Positions 1 through 11,719 of a stretch of 64,000 nucleotides of DNA are shown one piece after another (the stretch's first letter is position 1; each line of letters begins with the position of its first letter). A program made the translations under genes and the position numbers. The stretch is from Mesaphorura yosii (taxonomy: Eukaryota; Arthropoda; Collembola; Poduromorpha; Tullbergiidae): contig WIXG01000133.1 in NCBI GenBank assembly GCA_009869945.1, positions 1-64,000 on the forward strand, given 5' to 3'. The notes beneath the pieces were generated by a model, which saw nothing but the letters and a program-made list of their open reading frames with translations, had not been told where the DNA came from and ran no database searches.

Positions 1-269
1 TTGAAATTGGAAATCTTATCCACGCGGGCGGGTCAAGCGAGCTTTTGCCATTTATTGACTTTCACTTGCAGCACAGCTGCTTCTTGCTTGCTATTGCTGC
101 ATTAACCTTTTGCTTCAATGCCCGTTCTTCACGACGCATTGAATTTTATGAGAATATCGCCTCCATACTTCCCCAGTGAAAGTAAAATACATCATGTACA
201 CGGTGAATGTACAAATATTGTATAATATTCACAACTCACATCTTGTTGCTTGCCTGTTGCCTGTGATAG

Positions 270-1721
270 TGATACAGTTATTCCACATGTCTTTACAGTG
301 ACACATAATCAAAAGCAAACATTTCAAGAGGATCGCGTCTCTCCCTCGCCATCATCAATCTCCTTCTTGAACGAGCTTACTGACGAATACCCAACATCCG
401 CCGAGCCCAACGCAAACGCAACAGCGTCAGAGCACTTTGTGCAGCTCTTCTGCACCGTGCCCAAAGAGTACCACGACTTTTCGCGATACGCTAATTATGT
501 CGACTCTTTCTTCACGCTCATTCTTCCCTTCTGCATAATCACGTTCCTCAACATCAGAATCACCATGTGTGTCTGGAAACTGAAGGGACAAAGGGAAAAC
601 ATCGTCGCTATTCCACAGCTGAGGAGTGCCTGCACCTTAAACATGGCCTTGGAGTTGCCTCCGCGGACTGTCCCCGTCGTGCCCCGATTCACATGTAGTT
701 TCACGAAGCAGAGACAAAGGGCTCTCGACCCCGTCGCTGTCGCTGGATCGAACAACACGTCCAACTCGACGAGCCCTACAGTTAATCTGGACACGACAAT
801 AGAAGAGACAATGCTTCAGCAGCAACACCAGCAACCCCAGCACAACAATGCATCAATATCGCTCTCCACTCCATTTCCAACCGGTGCCAGCCAGAATAAT
901 GCCAGCAAAGTGCACACTCCTTCGACGATGCGGAAGTTGACGCACGCAAGTCAGCAGAGTCAGAGCAACGCGGCCGAAGTACGCGTCACTAAAACGCTTC
1001 TGCTTGTGTCGACGGTGTTCCTCGTTCTCAACCTTCCCTCCCACGCCATGAGAGTGGCCGCTTTCATTCAGGAGGTGAGTTTTGCCAGCATGATTTACAA
1101 AATCGGCAAAATGAAAGGATCAGCATTTTTCAGATCGGATCAAGGACATTTTCTCGTGAAGATTTCTGATCTATACGACGTTTCTTTTTTCAGGCATTTT
1201 CTCCGGACTCTTTGAACCACGGAATTGACCTGTCGGCCTTTCACCAGTGGGCGTACATCCTCTTCAACACGAACTTTGGTGTGAATTTTCTGCTCTACTG
1301 CGCGAGTGGACGCAACTTCCGGACTTCATTCTACAATTTATTGTGTTGTTCAAATCGCCGCAACAGAAGTAGAAGAGGCCCGGCTGGAGGAATACTGTCG
1401 AAACGACAGAGGAGAACGAGCGGCGGAACTCCGTACATTCGAGGCACGGCGCCTTCGAGACGAAACAATAACCGAAGAAGTGTGAGAAGCAGAGTCCTTC
1501 AATCTTTTACGCAGTGTCCGTCGGTTATTCTGGGAATTGAGACAAACAGAAGTAAGAACCAGCAGCAGATCAATCTTCGGCACCTCCACGCGGACGACAG
1601 AAGCCTCAATGCCGACAACACGTCTTTCGGTGGACGCGAAGACCGATGCGAAGACGACCGACGCTCCTCCGTGCAAAGTACCACTTTCATTACTACCTTT
1701 CATAGTGACTTTGCCCTTTGA
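270..1721 (+). CDS. Neuropeptide-type rhodopsin-family GPCR, 3' part (TM5 to C-terminus); 5' end outside window
   Basis: This is the C-terminal half of a class A peptide receptor in the plasma membrane. The clear exons are about 270-1074 and 1194-1721, joined in phase 0 (GAG|gtgagt ... cag|GCA). In order they encode a Ser/Asn-rich extracellular loop 2 with its cysteine (ends QLFCTV), TM5 (DSFFTLILPFCIITFLN), a long Gln/Asn-rich intracellular loop 3 of about 150 residues, TM6 (VTKTLLLVSTVFLVLNLPSH), TM7 (ILFNTNFGVNFLLYC), then a CC pair that may be palmitoylated and a basic tail. The NPxxY motif is replaced by NFLLY, as in some FMRFamide, CNMamide and TRH-receptor-like protostome receptors; a CNMamide-type receptor is my best guess. 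The left boundary is uncertain: acceptors near 270, 278 and 299 are all possible. Bases 72-175 could be the TM4 exon (donor gtgaaa at 176), whose phase fits the acceptor at 269. Confidence 0.82.
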
Positions 1722-4700
1722 GATGGCGCATGACTCGTATTGTAATTGTAGTCAAATCTGTTGTCTAGTGGTCTAGAGTATTGAGTGTTCCATTTCTACG
1801 TGTGGCAGTTAGCAGTTAGCTTCTGGGAATTGACTTAGAATAGCAATTGCTCCCTGGACATTAACAACGAATTAAACTGAACGCTGTAATTATGTTGCCT
1901 GTATTGTCAGTCAAGCGTGATTTTGTTTGTCGTTTCTTGATGCTAAAAGTCGCTAATCTCTGAGCTGAATGTGCTAAGTACTGAGCCTGAGCGATGTGTA
2001 CCTTTTCAGATGGAAACGACGACGCGAACGACTGTCCGTACAAAACTGGAAATCTGAATGGAGTCAGTTGAACCCGAAGCAAAATTCGCTGTCATCAGAA
2101 TTATGAGCAGCAAACATTTGTTTAAGAGACATGCAAGCAATTCTTCGACCTTCATTACAATTACGTTGTGATACAAATTTCCCACGACGCGAAAATCGAA
2201 TCTGCAGTTTGCAGATGATGCAGAAAGATCTGCTGCCTTTTCAGTAGAGGATAGCAGTAGAGAGCATATAGCCTGGAGCAACTTTCCAGAGAAGACTCAT
2301 AAGAGTGCTACGAGAAATGAAAAAGTGTCGTCTTCGGCGTCTACAAAATGAAGCGCATTAACAAGAGATACGAAAAGATGATGGTGGAGAAGTACTATAT
2401 GATATGGTAGTCGGATAAATCTCTGAGGACGACCACGATCCACGACCAGACGGACGGGGAAAGGAACAAAATGAGCCAGGCGCATTCACTTCCAAGCCCA
2501 TCGTGAATAAATTAATGTTTGCTCGGACGAAGAATGAAGAAGCGTCTACACAGCACAGAAAATAACCAATATCCGTTTATTGGTCGGCGGAAGAAAAACC
2601 CTGTCATCACAGAGCTTTAATTTCCTTCCTCGGAGAAGACCTTGAAAACTTTCCGGTGATGTGATGTGTCATTGCAACACGCAATGTAATCTCGCACATT
2701 AAATTCCGACGTAAATATTTTATTTCTTGAAAATATTTTTTCCTACGTGTGCAAAAATGTCAAAATCGTCGATAAACTGTCAAAATGAACGTATGAAGAA
2801 CGCAGCAGTTTGATCAGTGAATTTACTTGCCATACGAATGAGTGCGTCACGCATGGGCACCTGCAATCTGTTACTAGATTAAAATAGAATTTTATGTTGC
2901 CCAATATTCAGTTCAGAGTAATGCTGTTCTCAAATAAAGCAATCTATTTTTATTCCCATTTTCATGTCTTCGTCTTTACGAACTCATTCATGCCATTGGG
3001 GTGGCCAGTGAGCAAGAAGCTTGAGCTTTTAGATTGCCGGCAACTTGCTCACGTAATAATTTGATAAATGGTCGGAAAATTTAATAACGAAGGTGGGCCA
3101 GGAGCAGAGGAGGGCAGTGATTGACGTCTTGATTTCCATGTTGGCCACCTGCGAACAAGAATGAAGCAGGCGCTGCGCTGTTGTAAAAGCAAAATTTTAC
3201 TTGACTTAGACCAGTCCTTAATACAATCTTCAAAGTGTGAGAGGAGTTCATTTCGTGTAAACACGCAATGAACGTTTCACGCGTCCACTGGCGATTAATC
3301 ATTCGGACATTACGACCACACAGAGCAGAAATCTCCAGTGAAATCGTGTGAAAGCAGCGATTTTTATGGACACGGAACGACTTGTGCGAAAACATGTGTT
3401 CATTTCTTTCCTCCTTCAAGATTCTCCTTCAACCCAAGCAGGTACGGTTTGTAAGTCAAATTAGCCCAATATTTTTGTCTTGACGACCTAATGGAACGTA
3501 ATCAGTGCGTATTCCATGCAAGCACTTCACTTTGAACCTGTGAATAGCCGGCAATTCAGTTTGCTCTTAATTAGCTCATGGAAATCGCACTCTAGTGACT
3601 CAAGCACTTCATTTCCGACGTAGCGAACAACCAATCTAGGTTCTAAAATTCCAGTGTGCAACATTTTACACAGCTGGCTCATATAGGACGAACTGTGAAA
3701 GTTAGCAGAACACTTTCTCACACTAGCGTCGGAGTACAAAGGCATTAAAAGTTCCGCTGTTGAATTACAGTCCTCCATTAAACAAGACTGCATTCTGCAT
3801 CCGTTTTGCAATGAGAAAGAGCAGAACCAATGAAGAAATTCGTCGAGATACGAAACAGTCTGCCCGAGCTTGGCGCTTTGTTTATTGCTTTCGCTTGTCC
3901 GTCCCGCGTCGAGTCGTTTAGAAAGACATTCCTTCAATTCGATTAGAACCGAACAGAATAGCGATCGAATGTATAAATTTGACAGACGATTGCAATTTGA
4001 AATTTGTGCGTCTCTAAAGAATGTCTTCCGTGTAGATTAGATCGAAGACGAGATTTGGAATGGAGAGACAGCGTAGAGGAGACGTCGACTTAAGGATTCT
4101 TGACTTGTTTTTCGGGAAGACGCTCATTCGGAGACGGATCTAAATCTAAATGGCACAGGCTGAATTCCTTTCCATCTGCGCCCCGCGTCAATGACAGATA
4201 AAATCCACGGGTATTTTGGCACGGGGCAATTTGGCGTTGCAAGTCAAGGCGGCCGAAGAAGCCGAGTGGCAGTTTCAAGCACTTAAATTGCCATTTTGAG
4301 AATACACGAGCAGCAAAGCAGTTTTTCTCTGATTCCACTGGAGATTTACGACACCTGAGCAAACAGGCTTTCTCCTTTTCGTTTGAGCACTGCTCCAGAA
4401 AATGCAAATGGCGGCGCATAACATCGCAATAAATTGTCATTATTGTAATGAGCATTTTATGAATGGCGCGAACGTCTCCGCATTCTGTCAAGAGCGCCGT
4501 TGTCACACATTTCGCAATTCTTTTGATGTAATAACTGTCAGCTGTTTTCACTTCTCTTTATATTTCCTTCTTGAGTGTGATCTCCTGCACTCAATCCCAT
4601 TCTCAGAAATAAATATTCCCGAAATGAGACTTCACCACTCCCACTTGACTCAAAGCACGCATTGGATTTGATGCTAATGGCCTCGCCTGGCTTGCGAGCT

Positions 4701-7700
4701 GGCTCAGATTCGAATTGCCACCACCCCGATGCCATAAAAGTGATAAAAGTTAATGACCACCGGAGTAATATGCTGCCAAAATCAAAAATCATACGGAAAA
4801 TATGTTGGACATAAAAATCAAGTAGCTCTTAGCCGTACGGGTGGTACGTGGGTAATGAAAGAAGACAACTTTATTGAGGCTTTCAGTTAGCAAAGCGGCA
4901 GAAATTCTCCCGAAGTCTGAACAGGCTGCTTTGGCTTTAAGCCCTGGTTTGAATACAGAGCCCTGGTCTGTATTTACAAAGAGACGACAGAGTAACTTAA
5001 ACTTTGAGTCTCTCCAAAGGAACAATGCCACAATCGGAAATCTGTTAAACGTGTTCACAGTTTGTGAAACTTTGTTAAGGATTTTGACAGAACATGCAAA
5101 GTTTAAAGTGGCTTTGGAAGTTTTCCACGAACTATCTGACCGATTTCTATTTCTATCCACGCGTTGAAAAAAAGTTGAAAGTGATTCGACATGGCATGAC
5201 AGCTAAATATATTCCTAAAGTTCTAAAAGCTCACTGATGGTCTCCTGAATGATTATCAGGCTCACGACGTTCTGTCGCTCACATGGACCCGAACTGAACT
5301 AAGCCAGCGCGGCGTACTTCAACACGTGAGGCAGAGAGAAACAGGGAAAGCAACTTGAATTTTGAAAGGCATGCCTTGCGTGAATTTTGTGTTGATCGTA
5401 ATTTTAATCTTCAAGTCACCATCAATTTAAATGTGATCGTGATCCGTGCGGCGGCTTCTAAAAAGTTGGCTGCTGCAATTTCCAGTTTGACTAATCGCCA
5501 GTTCCTGACTCTGTTTGGGAAAGAAATGGAGAAAACATCGCAGAGTGAAAGCGTTATGCATTAGGAGCATGATAAATTGCACATTGTACGACGTGGATCG
5601 CAAAGTAGTTCATCCGTCGGCTCGCTACAGTTGCCCGGTTTGATGTGTACACAATGTGACAATGCAGCGCTTGTAAAATGTAGATTGTATGGAAATTATG
5701 GCTCAGGCTCGAAAAGAAAGCACGCACTAATCTTCATTAACATGGGCTCAGTGACGATTTATCCCTTGCGTGCTTACGCCGCTTGCTCGGTTCGGCTTGT
5801 CGTGAATTTTAACGAGCATTACGGCATTACAAGGCTCCATGCCAAAGGCCTGGCCTACCCAAAGCATTTTCAGCACACAAAGTTTGGGGCGATTTGTTCC
5901 TTCACCGCAGTATGTGCACCGCGGTCAATGTGGTTATGAAATTAAAATAGCAGAATTAGCCCAGATTTTGGAATTCGACTCATTCGAGTTCTCGCAGAAA
6001 CCGAATTGCGGCGGCGGCTGTGCCTTGTCATGCCCTCCCATAATTCATCCCGAATAAAACTCAACTCGATGTCGGTTTCATTTCGTTTGTAATGAGCACC
6101 ACCGCACCGATTTAATGAGAATCCGTCTATGAGAAAAATTACTTTGCAGTATGGACCTAAAGAAATGAATGCCGTACAGCCGTACGCGGGCCACTTTTGT
6201 TTCGCGCTGGTCTGCAGGGTGAAAGATTAAGCCCAGACTTCCACAAGCGACTCTGGCAAAAGGAAAGCGGGGCTCTTTCACTGTGCCTCTGTCCCCGCTC
6301 TGATCTGATGATTTCCTACTTTCTTTCAACTCACATCTCATTTCCTTTGTGCTTCCGAATCTGGGCTTACGCTTTCGCGTAAGATGAAATATTGTACCAA
6401 ATGAAATGCGACTCGAATAAAAATTGGGACTCCGGAGTCGAGAGTGGAGAAAGAAAAGTGGCGTCACTGGGCTGCTTAACCAGTTTCCAGCCTCTTCTTG
6501 AGCCAGTCCGTTCCAGCAGCATCAGCGACCGTTCATAATGCGTAAAGGTTTCAGTAATTGAAATTAAGTGGCATCATCAGCTCAGCACAAACTTCCTGGA
6601 CACGACATTGACGAGATTACATGAAGGATAAGGTGCAGCAAGTGGTGCCTTCTTTATGTTTATGTCTGTTCGCATTATCCGAGTTGGAACAGAATAATCA
6701 CATGCACTCTCGAGCATAATCCAAGACACTTTCTCTTTCAGGTCATCATCAAAACTTTGCAGAAATTTACTGTCGGAACTTCATAATGCGAGCAGCTTCC
6801 TTGAATCATCGAGTCCGATGAGATTCTGCAGGCTCAGATGTTGGTCGGCTATCAGGACGGATGTGTCGTGACTGGAACTTAATTGGGTTCTCACGAACTC
6901 ATCATTCGTCGCTTTTCCTGCTTGTGGCATGTGTACTTGTGTATTTAGTCTGATTAGTTTACTTTTGTTTGTTTTGATTCAATGCTCGGACGCACGAAAC
7001 AAGAATTCGGGCACCAGGCCGGACTTCTTCATCAAGCGTTGTGCTTGATCTCGTGTTCTTGTTTTTCGGTGCTCAGTTTATGCGTCAGTCTGCTCCGAGC
7101 TCTAATTTCTGAGTGTCATGCGATGCTGCCATCAGGAGAATGGAAAAGTTCTGACAGAATCAGAATCTGCCAGCATTTGTTGTTGCAGTGCAGTGTTTTA
7201 GAAACCGAAGTGCAGGAGTAAGTTGATATATATTCACGTGGAGTGTTCAGCATTGGATAGTGCAAGCGTCAAAATGAAGGATGGCTCCGTTAGGTCGCAG
7301 GTCACCATTCTTTTTAGCTCAATGGCCCACACTTGAGCTAGTCGGTTTTCTCACTTGTTTCTGGTGCGCAGTTTATTTTATTACGTGTTCTGGCAGAGTC
7401 TCAGAGAACACTGCTTTCTTTTCCAACTACACTGGATTGAATTAACATCCTTATTGTTCCTACAAAAGAACAAGTTAAAATTTGCCCCAAAGAATGAAAC
7501 AAATAATTGAAAGGACTTTTTCTTCAACCTTTGCCAATACGATTTCTCTGAATATCAATTACCCCAATATGAGTCCTACCGAGTGAATAAAGCTAAATCT
7601 TTTTAAGTCAATGTGTGCAATGGACAGGACCCGCCGGGAATGATTTCCACTGATCTTTGCGGTCACAATCTTCCCCACAGTGCGCAAAAATTTCTGCTGC

Positions 7701-10700
7701 ATTTTCGAGGATGTAAGTATCCAAATGTTGAACACAAACCGCTTAACTGTAATTGAATTCAAGGCGGATAGACTCCGATTACGAGCCCGCAATTGCAGGT
7801 CAATGTCAAATCCAGGTATTTTACGCATATTTCATAATGCAACAACGGTTGAATGAATTTCACTTTACAGGACTCCAGGCAGAGCTCAAGTTGACCTCCC
7901 ACAAATTAATTGTAGGATACCTTGCCTCGTAACTCAAATTCCAATTTAATTTACCGCAAACTATGAGCATTCCACAGAGCTGCTGCGAAGGCCCGACTTC
8001 GAACGCATAATTGTCTCGCAAGACGCAAGTTCCATGTTTAAACTTTGAAGTTTATGAAGCCATTTACGTCAACCACAATTCCCCCATTAAGTTAACTAAA
8101 TATTTTCTCGATTAGTGGGATTCGATGATTCCTAGTGGAAATAATGCGAGACGAGGAAACTAGAAAAGAAAGCACTGGACTCCTTTAATCCAGCGTGGTG
8201 CACACTTTCACTTCCAGTATATCAATGAATTCAGTCAAACGCAGAAAACAAGCGGAATGTTCTTTTCTCTTTTGAAACTTTTGAAAATGTTTTGTTTGCA
8301 TTTCTTGTAGGAGGAATTCAATAAGCCATTATTGATATCAATACACCATATTCCAAGAATTCCGGTCAGATCATATTTCTGAACGATTCTGCGGACGGAC
8401 GAAATTTCCCCCAAGAGCCGACAAGAAAGTCAATTTCGTGAAATTCCGAAATAACTTCAACCACTTCTTAAAAGCATACAGGAATAAGCTCGTGAGCTCT
8501 TTAAGCACAAAAGGCGCAAGAGGCGTAGGACGAGAATAGAATAACTTACTGAGACAAAAGTGAGGTCAGCATTCTGTGGATCTTCAACACTTGAGTCATC
8601 AATCATTGTTACGCTGCACCTGGTGACACCACGAGATGGGAAACATTTCACACGCGGTGAAAGCCGAGCAGAGAGAAAGGTTTGCGACTCAAGCATGGCA
8701 TAAATTGTTTAATAAGTACGCGACTCGAAAATTGCGGCCAAACACTTACGAGACTTTCCTGCATTCTTCAGCAGGCCGAATTAAAATTATGAAACAACAA
8801 CAAATTCTAATATTTCTAATATTTCACATTTCCATTTGACACTGATTAAACCTGACACCGAATGCGCAGATGGATTCCATTCAAATGTCAAAACCTGTAG
8901 CGACATTCTCAACCGTTTGAAAATGGAGGTGAAAGTGCACATGGAATCAACCTTTATTCACTTGACTCCCTCCTTGTATGTAAAATCATGCACGATGCAC
9001 TGCTTGTGAATAAATTTCAAAATTGAACAAATATCTTCCTATCTATCAACGACATTAACGTGTCGGTGTGAACTTGAACGAACCGCACGCAGACGAAGAC
9101 TGCTTTTATGTTCAGCTGTCCCATTCAACTTCAATTTCGAAAAAACAAGAAAGTGGCACCAGAAAGAAATTCAATCCAAATTCAAATGCAAATTCAAATG
9201 TCACTTGTGGAAATTCAATCACGTCTTTCAACGTACGGGAGCAAAGAGCAAGGCAAATGTGGAGGATGCAGATGTAGCGTCGTTAGAGAAAGTCAGAATG
9301 CAAATGTAGAAGCCAGAATCACTTCTGAAACATTTCAGCATGTGTGCAAAATATTCAATTCAGTTCTAAATCACCTCCATACATTTAACTTTATACTTCA
9401 TGCATTTGAAATTTGAACTTGAGGCCAGTTTTCTTAACGAGAAAAGCAAAACATCTAAGTAGTTCCGCTTGAATTTTGCGTATCGTGAAAACACAAACAA
9501 GGTCATCGATCATCCACTCCATGCCGCTGTCAATCTCTGGGATGGAAGTTCTGAATGGAAGGGCCGCGCAAGAATCTGAGGCCATCCCGAAATGGAAATG
9601 AAAGGCATAAATGGACATCGGCATAAAGATGAATGGTTGCTTCCAAGATTGGAAAGAAGCGCGATGTGGCGAAAGATGCCCAAAAAGTTGCCTTCCACTA
9701 AAGAACTTGACCAGGAGACACAAAACGAACATTTATTTCCATCGAGTCTATTTTCATGCAAGTCACGTGATTTATTTTCAAGCTTACTCGATGATGCTAG
9801 ACTTTTAGAACTGAACATGGACGACGCTTCCACTTCCAGGAATTAAGAATTTTGGTGCATTCCTACAAAAAGTGCAGCAATGAGAAATGCGGCATGTCAG
9901 CGCAAACTAACGGTGTGATCTTCTTCCGACTTGGCCGAGGTTACTTTTGTTCGATACATTCTGCAACATTTTTCATAACCAAAATTATATAATGCGACAC
10001 AAATGGCCAGTGGGAAAGTACGGAATTTAATAACAACGCGGTTTCTCCTTCTCGGAACGATCTGCAGCGGCATGGGCATGGTGGGACAAAAGTGTTGCAA
10101 AAATTCGCGTCTCCTGTGCGTAGTGAAAGCGGACGTTGAGAAATGAGTGTGACGCCAAGAATGCGGGCAATTCCCTCTTGGCTCTGCTCGCCATTTGTCA
10201 GAAACTGGAAACTGTGGCTAAACTGTGCAAAGTCCATGGACAACTAGCGAGTGTAATGCTTCTTGTTACATTGCAATGCACGCTCAAGATCTCAAGGAAA
10301 CCTTTCGGGCTCTCGGGTGAGGACATTTTTATGGACAGTCTAAACCATTCGCAGTAATTAGCTGATACACTAGCCAGTGAAGCAAAACCTGAGGTATGAT
10401 GCTGGATTTCTACATTTGCAGGGGCGAAATCAAACGGCGGTGGACATTCATTTCAAGTTGCTTGAAGCCCTAACCAAAGCAAAGCTCCACTGGCCGAGTT
10501 AAATCACCGCAATTCAATTCCGGCTAACGTCGTACATCAACCGCCAGCCTTTGAATGCTACCTCCACAGTCCACAGCGTCCTCATCTTATTTTGCCACAA
10601 CACAAACAGCTTATCAGAAGCAAAGCAATCGTTGATTTTGTAGTTTGAAGTTTTGATTGGGATAAGCTGATAAGGATTTCGTTCTATTTTATAGAAAGTA

Positions 10701-10900
10701 TGCGCCTATGTTAACCTCATCGCAACTTCGCAACGGCTAATTAAAAGACAGCATTCATTAGTACGAACTACCACAGGGTAAGTGAACTCTGCAATCAGTT
10801 GTAGAAAATAAAACAGCCGAGCACGCTTTGGCTTTGAATGATACAGATTAGTACATATTCTCCTGTTTCAGGTCTTTGCAAGCGCCACTTCCTGGAAATA
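1722..10900. other. Gene-poor interval between the GPCR and UBE2L3
   Basis: No coding region in this stretch can be supported. Open frames up to about 150 codons occur on both strands (for example 3527-3937 and 4090-4551, minus). They lack recognisable domains, often start with non-ATG codons and overlap frames on the other strand. The 3' UTR of the GPCR probably runs into the left part; AATAAA occurs near 2505 and 2934. A non-coding 5' exon of UBE2L3 may lie near the right end. The 12-bp direct repeat aaattcaaatg(c/t) occurs twice near 9180-9202. Confidence 0.6.
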
Positions 10901-11359
10901 ATGGCGTCGATGAAAAGGCTTCAAAAGGAGCTTGATGAGGTTCGCACTTGTGGAGCAAAATCGTTTTGTGATGTCAAGGTGGATGACAGCAACATTCTGT
11001 TTTGGAGTGGCCTTATTGTTCCGGACAGCCCCCCGTACAACAAAGGTGCCTTCAGAATTGAACTCGCATTTCCAACAGAGTATCCTTTCAAGCCACCCAA
11101 GATCAGTTTCAAGACCAAGATCTACCATCCAAATGTTGACGATAAAGGGCAGGTATGTCTTCCGCTGATTGCTGCAGAAAATTGGAAACCAGCAACGAAG
11201 GTGGGCCAAGTCATTGAAGCGCTGGTTGGGTTGATTAACAGTCCGGAGCCAGAACATCCGTTGCGTGCCGATTTGGCTGAAGAGTTCACCAAAGACAAAA
11301 AGAAATTCATGAAAAATGCGGAGGACTTCACAAAGAAACATGCCGAGAAGAGACCGTAA
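10901..11359 (+). CDS. UBE2L3: Ubiquitin-conjugating enzyme E2 L3 (UbcH7) ortholog
   Basis: This is a cytoplasmic and nuclear E2 enzyme that takes ubiquitin from E1 onto a cysteine and passes it to HECT and RBR E3 ligases. The 152-residue product covers the whole UBC fold (the human protein has 154). Visible are YPFKPPK with E3-contacting Phe63, the HPN motif at 76-78, catalytic Cys86 in GQVCLPL, and the C-terminal helix EEFTKKDKKK-type segment followed by EKRP. Pro88 and His119 (PEPEHPL), the residues tied to the cysteine-only reactivity of UBE2L3, are both present. I chose ATG 10901 because it gives the family N-terminus [11 protein letters not shown]; the open frame extends upstream but has no homology there. 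A 5' intron may end at 10871 (tgtttcag). The coding region is one exon, whereas vertebrate UBE2L3 is split, so intron loss or a retrocopy is possible. Confidence 0.97.
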   Translation: MASMKRLQKELDEVRTCGAKSFCDVKVDDSNILFWSGLIVPDSPPYNKGAFRIELAFPTEYPFKPPKISFKTKIYHPNVDDKGQVCLPLIAAENWKPATKVGQVIEALVGLINSPEPEHPLRADLAEEFTKDKKKFMKNAEDFTKKHAEKRP

Positions 11360-11551
11360 ACAGCCAACTATATATTTCAGGGTGAGTTCTCTCTTCTCTT
11401 CCAGTTCTAGATTCCAAACTCAAAAACATTGCACTTTGCAAAATATCTCTAGTTTATCAAGCCAAGCAAGCAGTTAGTAAAAGTCTTCTATTTTTCATTT
11501 GATGCAGTATAAACAAGTAGCTGGTAATAGAAATAAAAGTCTCATGTCATA

Positions 11552-11557
11552 AATAAA
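11552..11557 (+). terminator. Poly(A) signal of UBE2L3
   Basis: AATAAA lies about 195 bp after the UBE2L3 stop. Another AATAAA lies at 11532-11537. Cleavage 10-30 bp downstream would run past the facing poly(A) signal of the zinc-finger gene. Confidence 0.65.
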
Positions 11558-11580
11558 GATTGAAAAACTTAATTCATTCG

Positions 11581-11586
11581 TTTATT
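11581..11586 (-). terminator. Poly(A) signal of the zinc-finger gene
   Basis: TTTATT on the plus strand reads AATAAA on the minus strand, about 135 bp past the zinc-finger stop codon at 11720. It lies 24 bp from the UBE2L3 signal on the opposite strand. Confidence 0.6.
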
Positions 11587-11719
11587 CCATCGTTGTTAAT
11601 TATCACAGAGATGGCACGTGGCAAGCAGACGTTCAATCACTAACCAGCAATCACTAATACAATTAAGAAAAATCATAAGAAAGACATTGGTATTATAAAA
11701 CTGGGTTAGGTTTCTTCGA

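Noticed and set aside
3527-4551. Minus-strand ORFs of 136 and 153 codons
   Set aside because: No recognisable motif, no splice partners, and the composition matches surrounding non-coding DNA.
4789-5167. Overlapping long ORFs on both strands
   Set aside because: Open in both directions because of local base composition; neither has a domain or gene signals.
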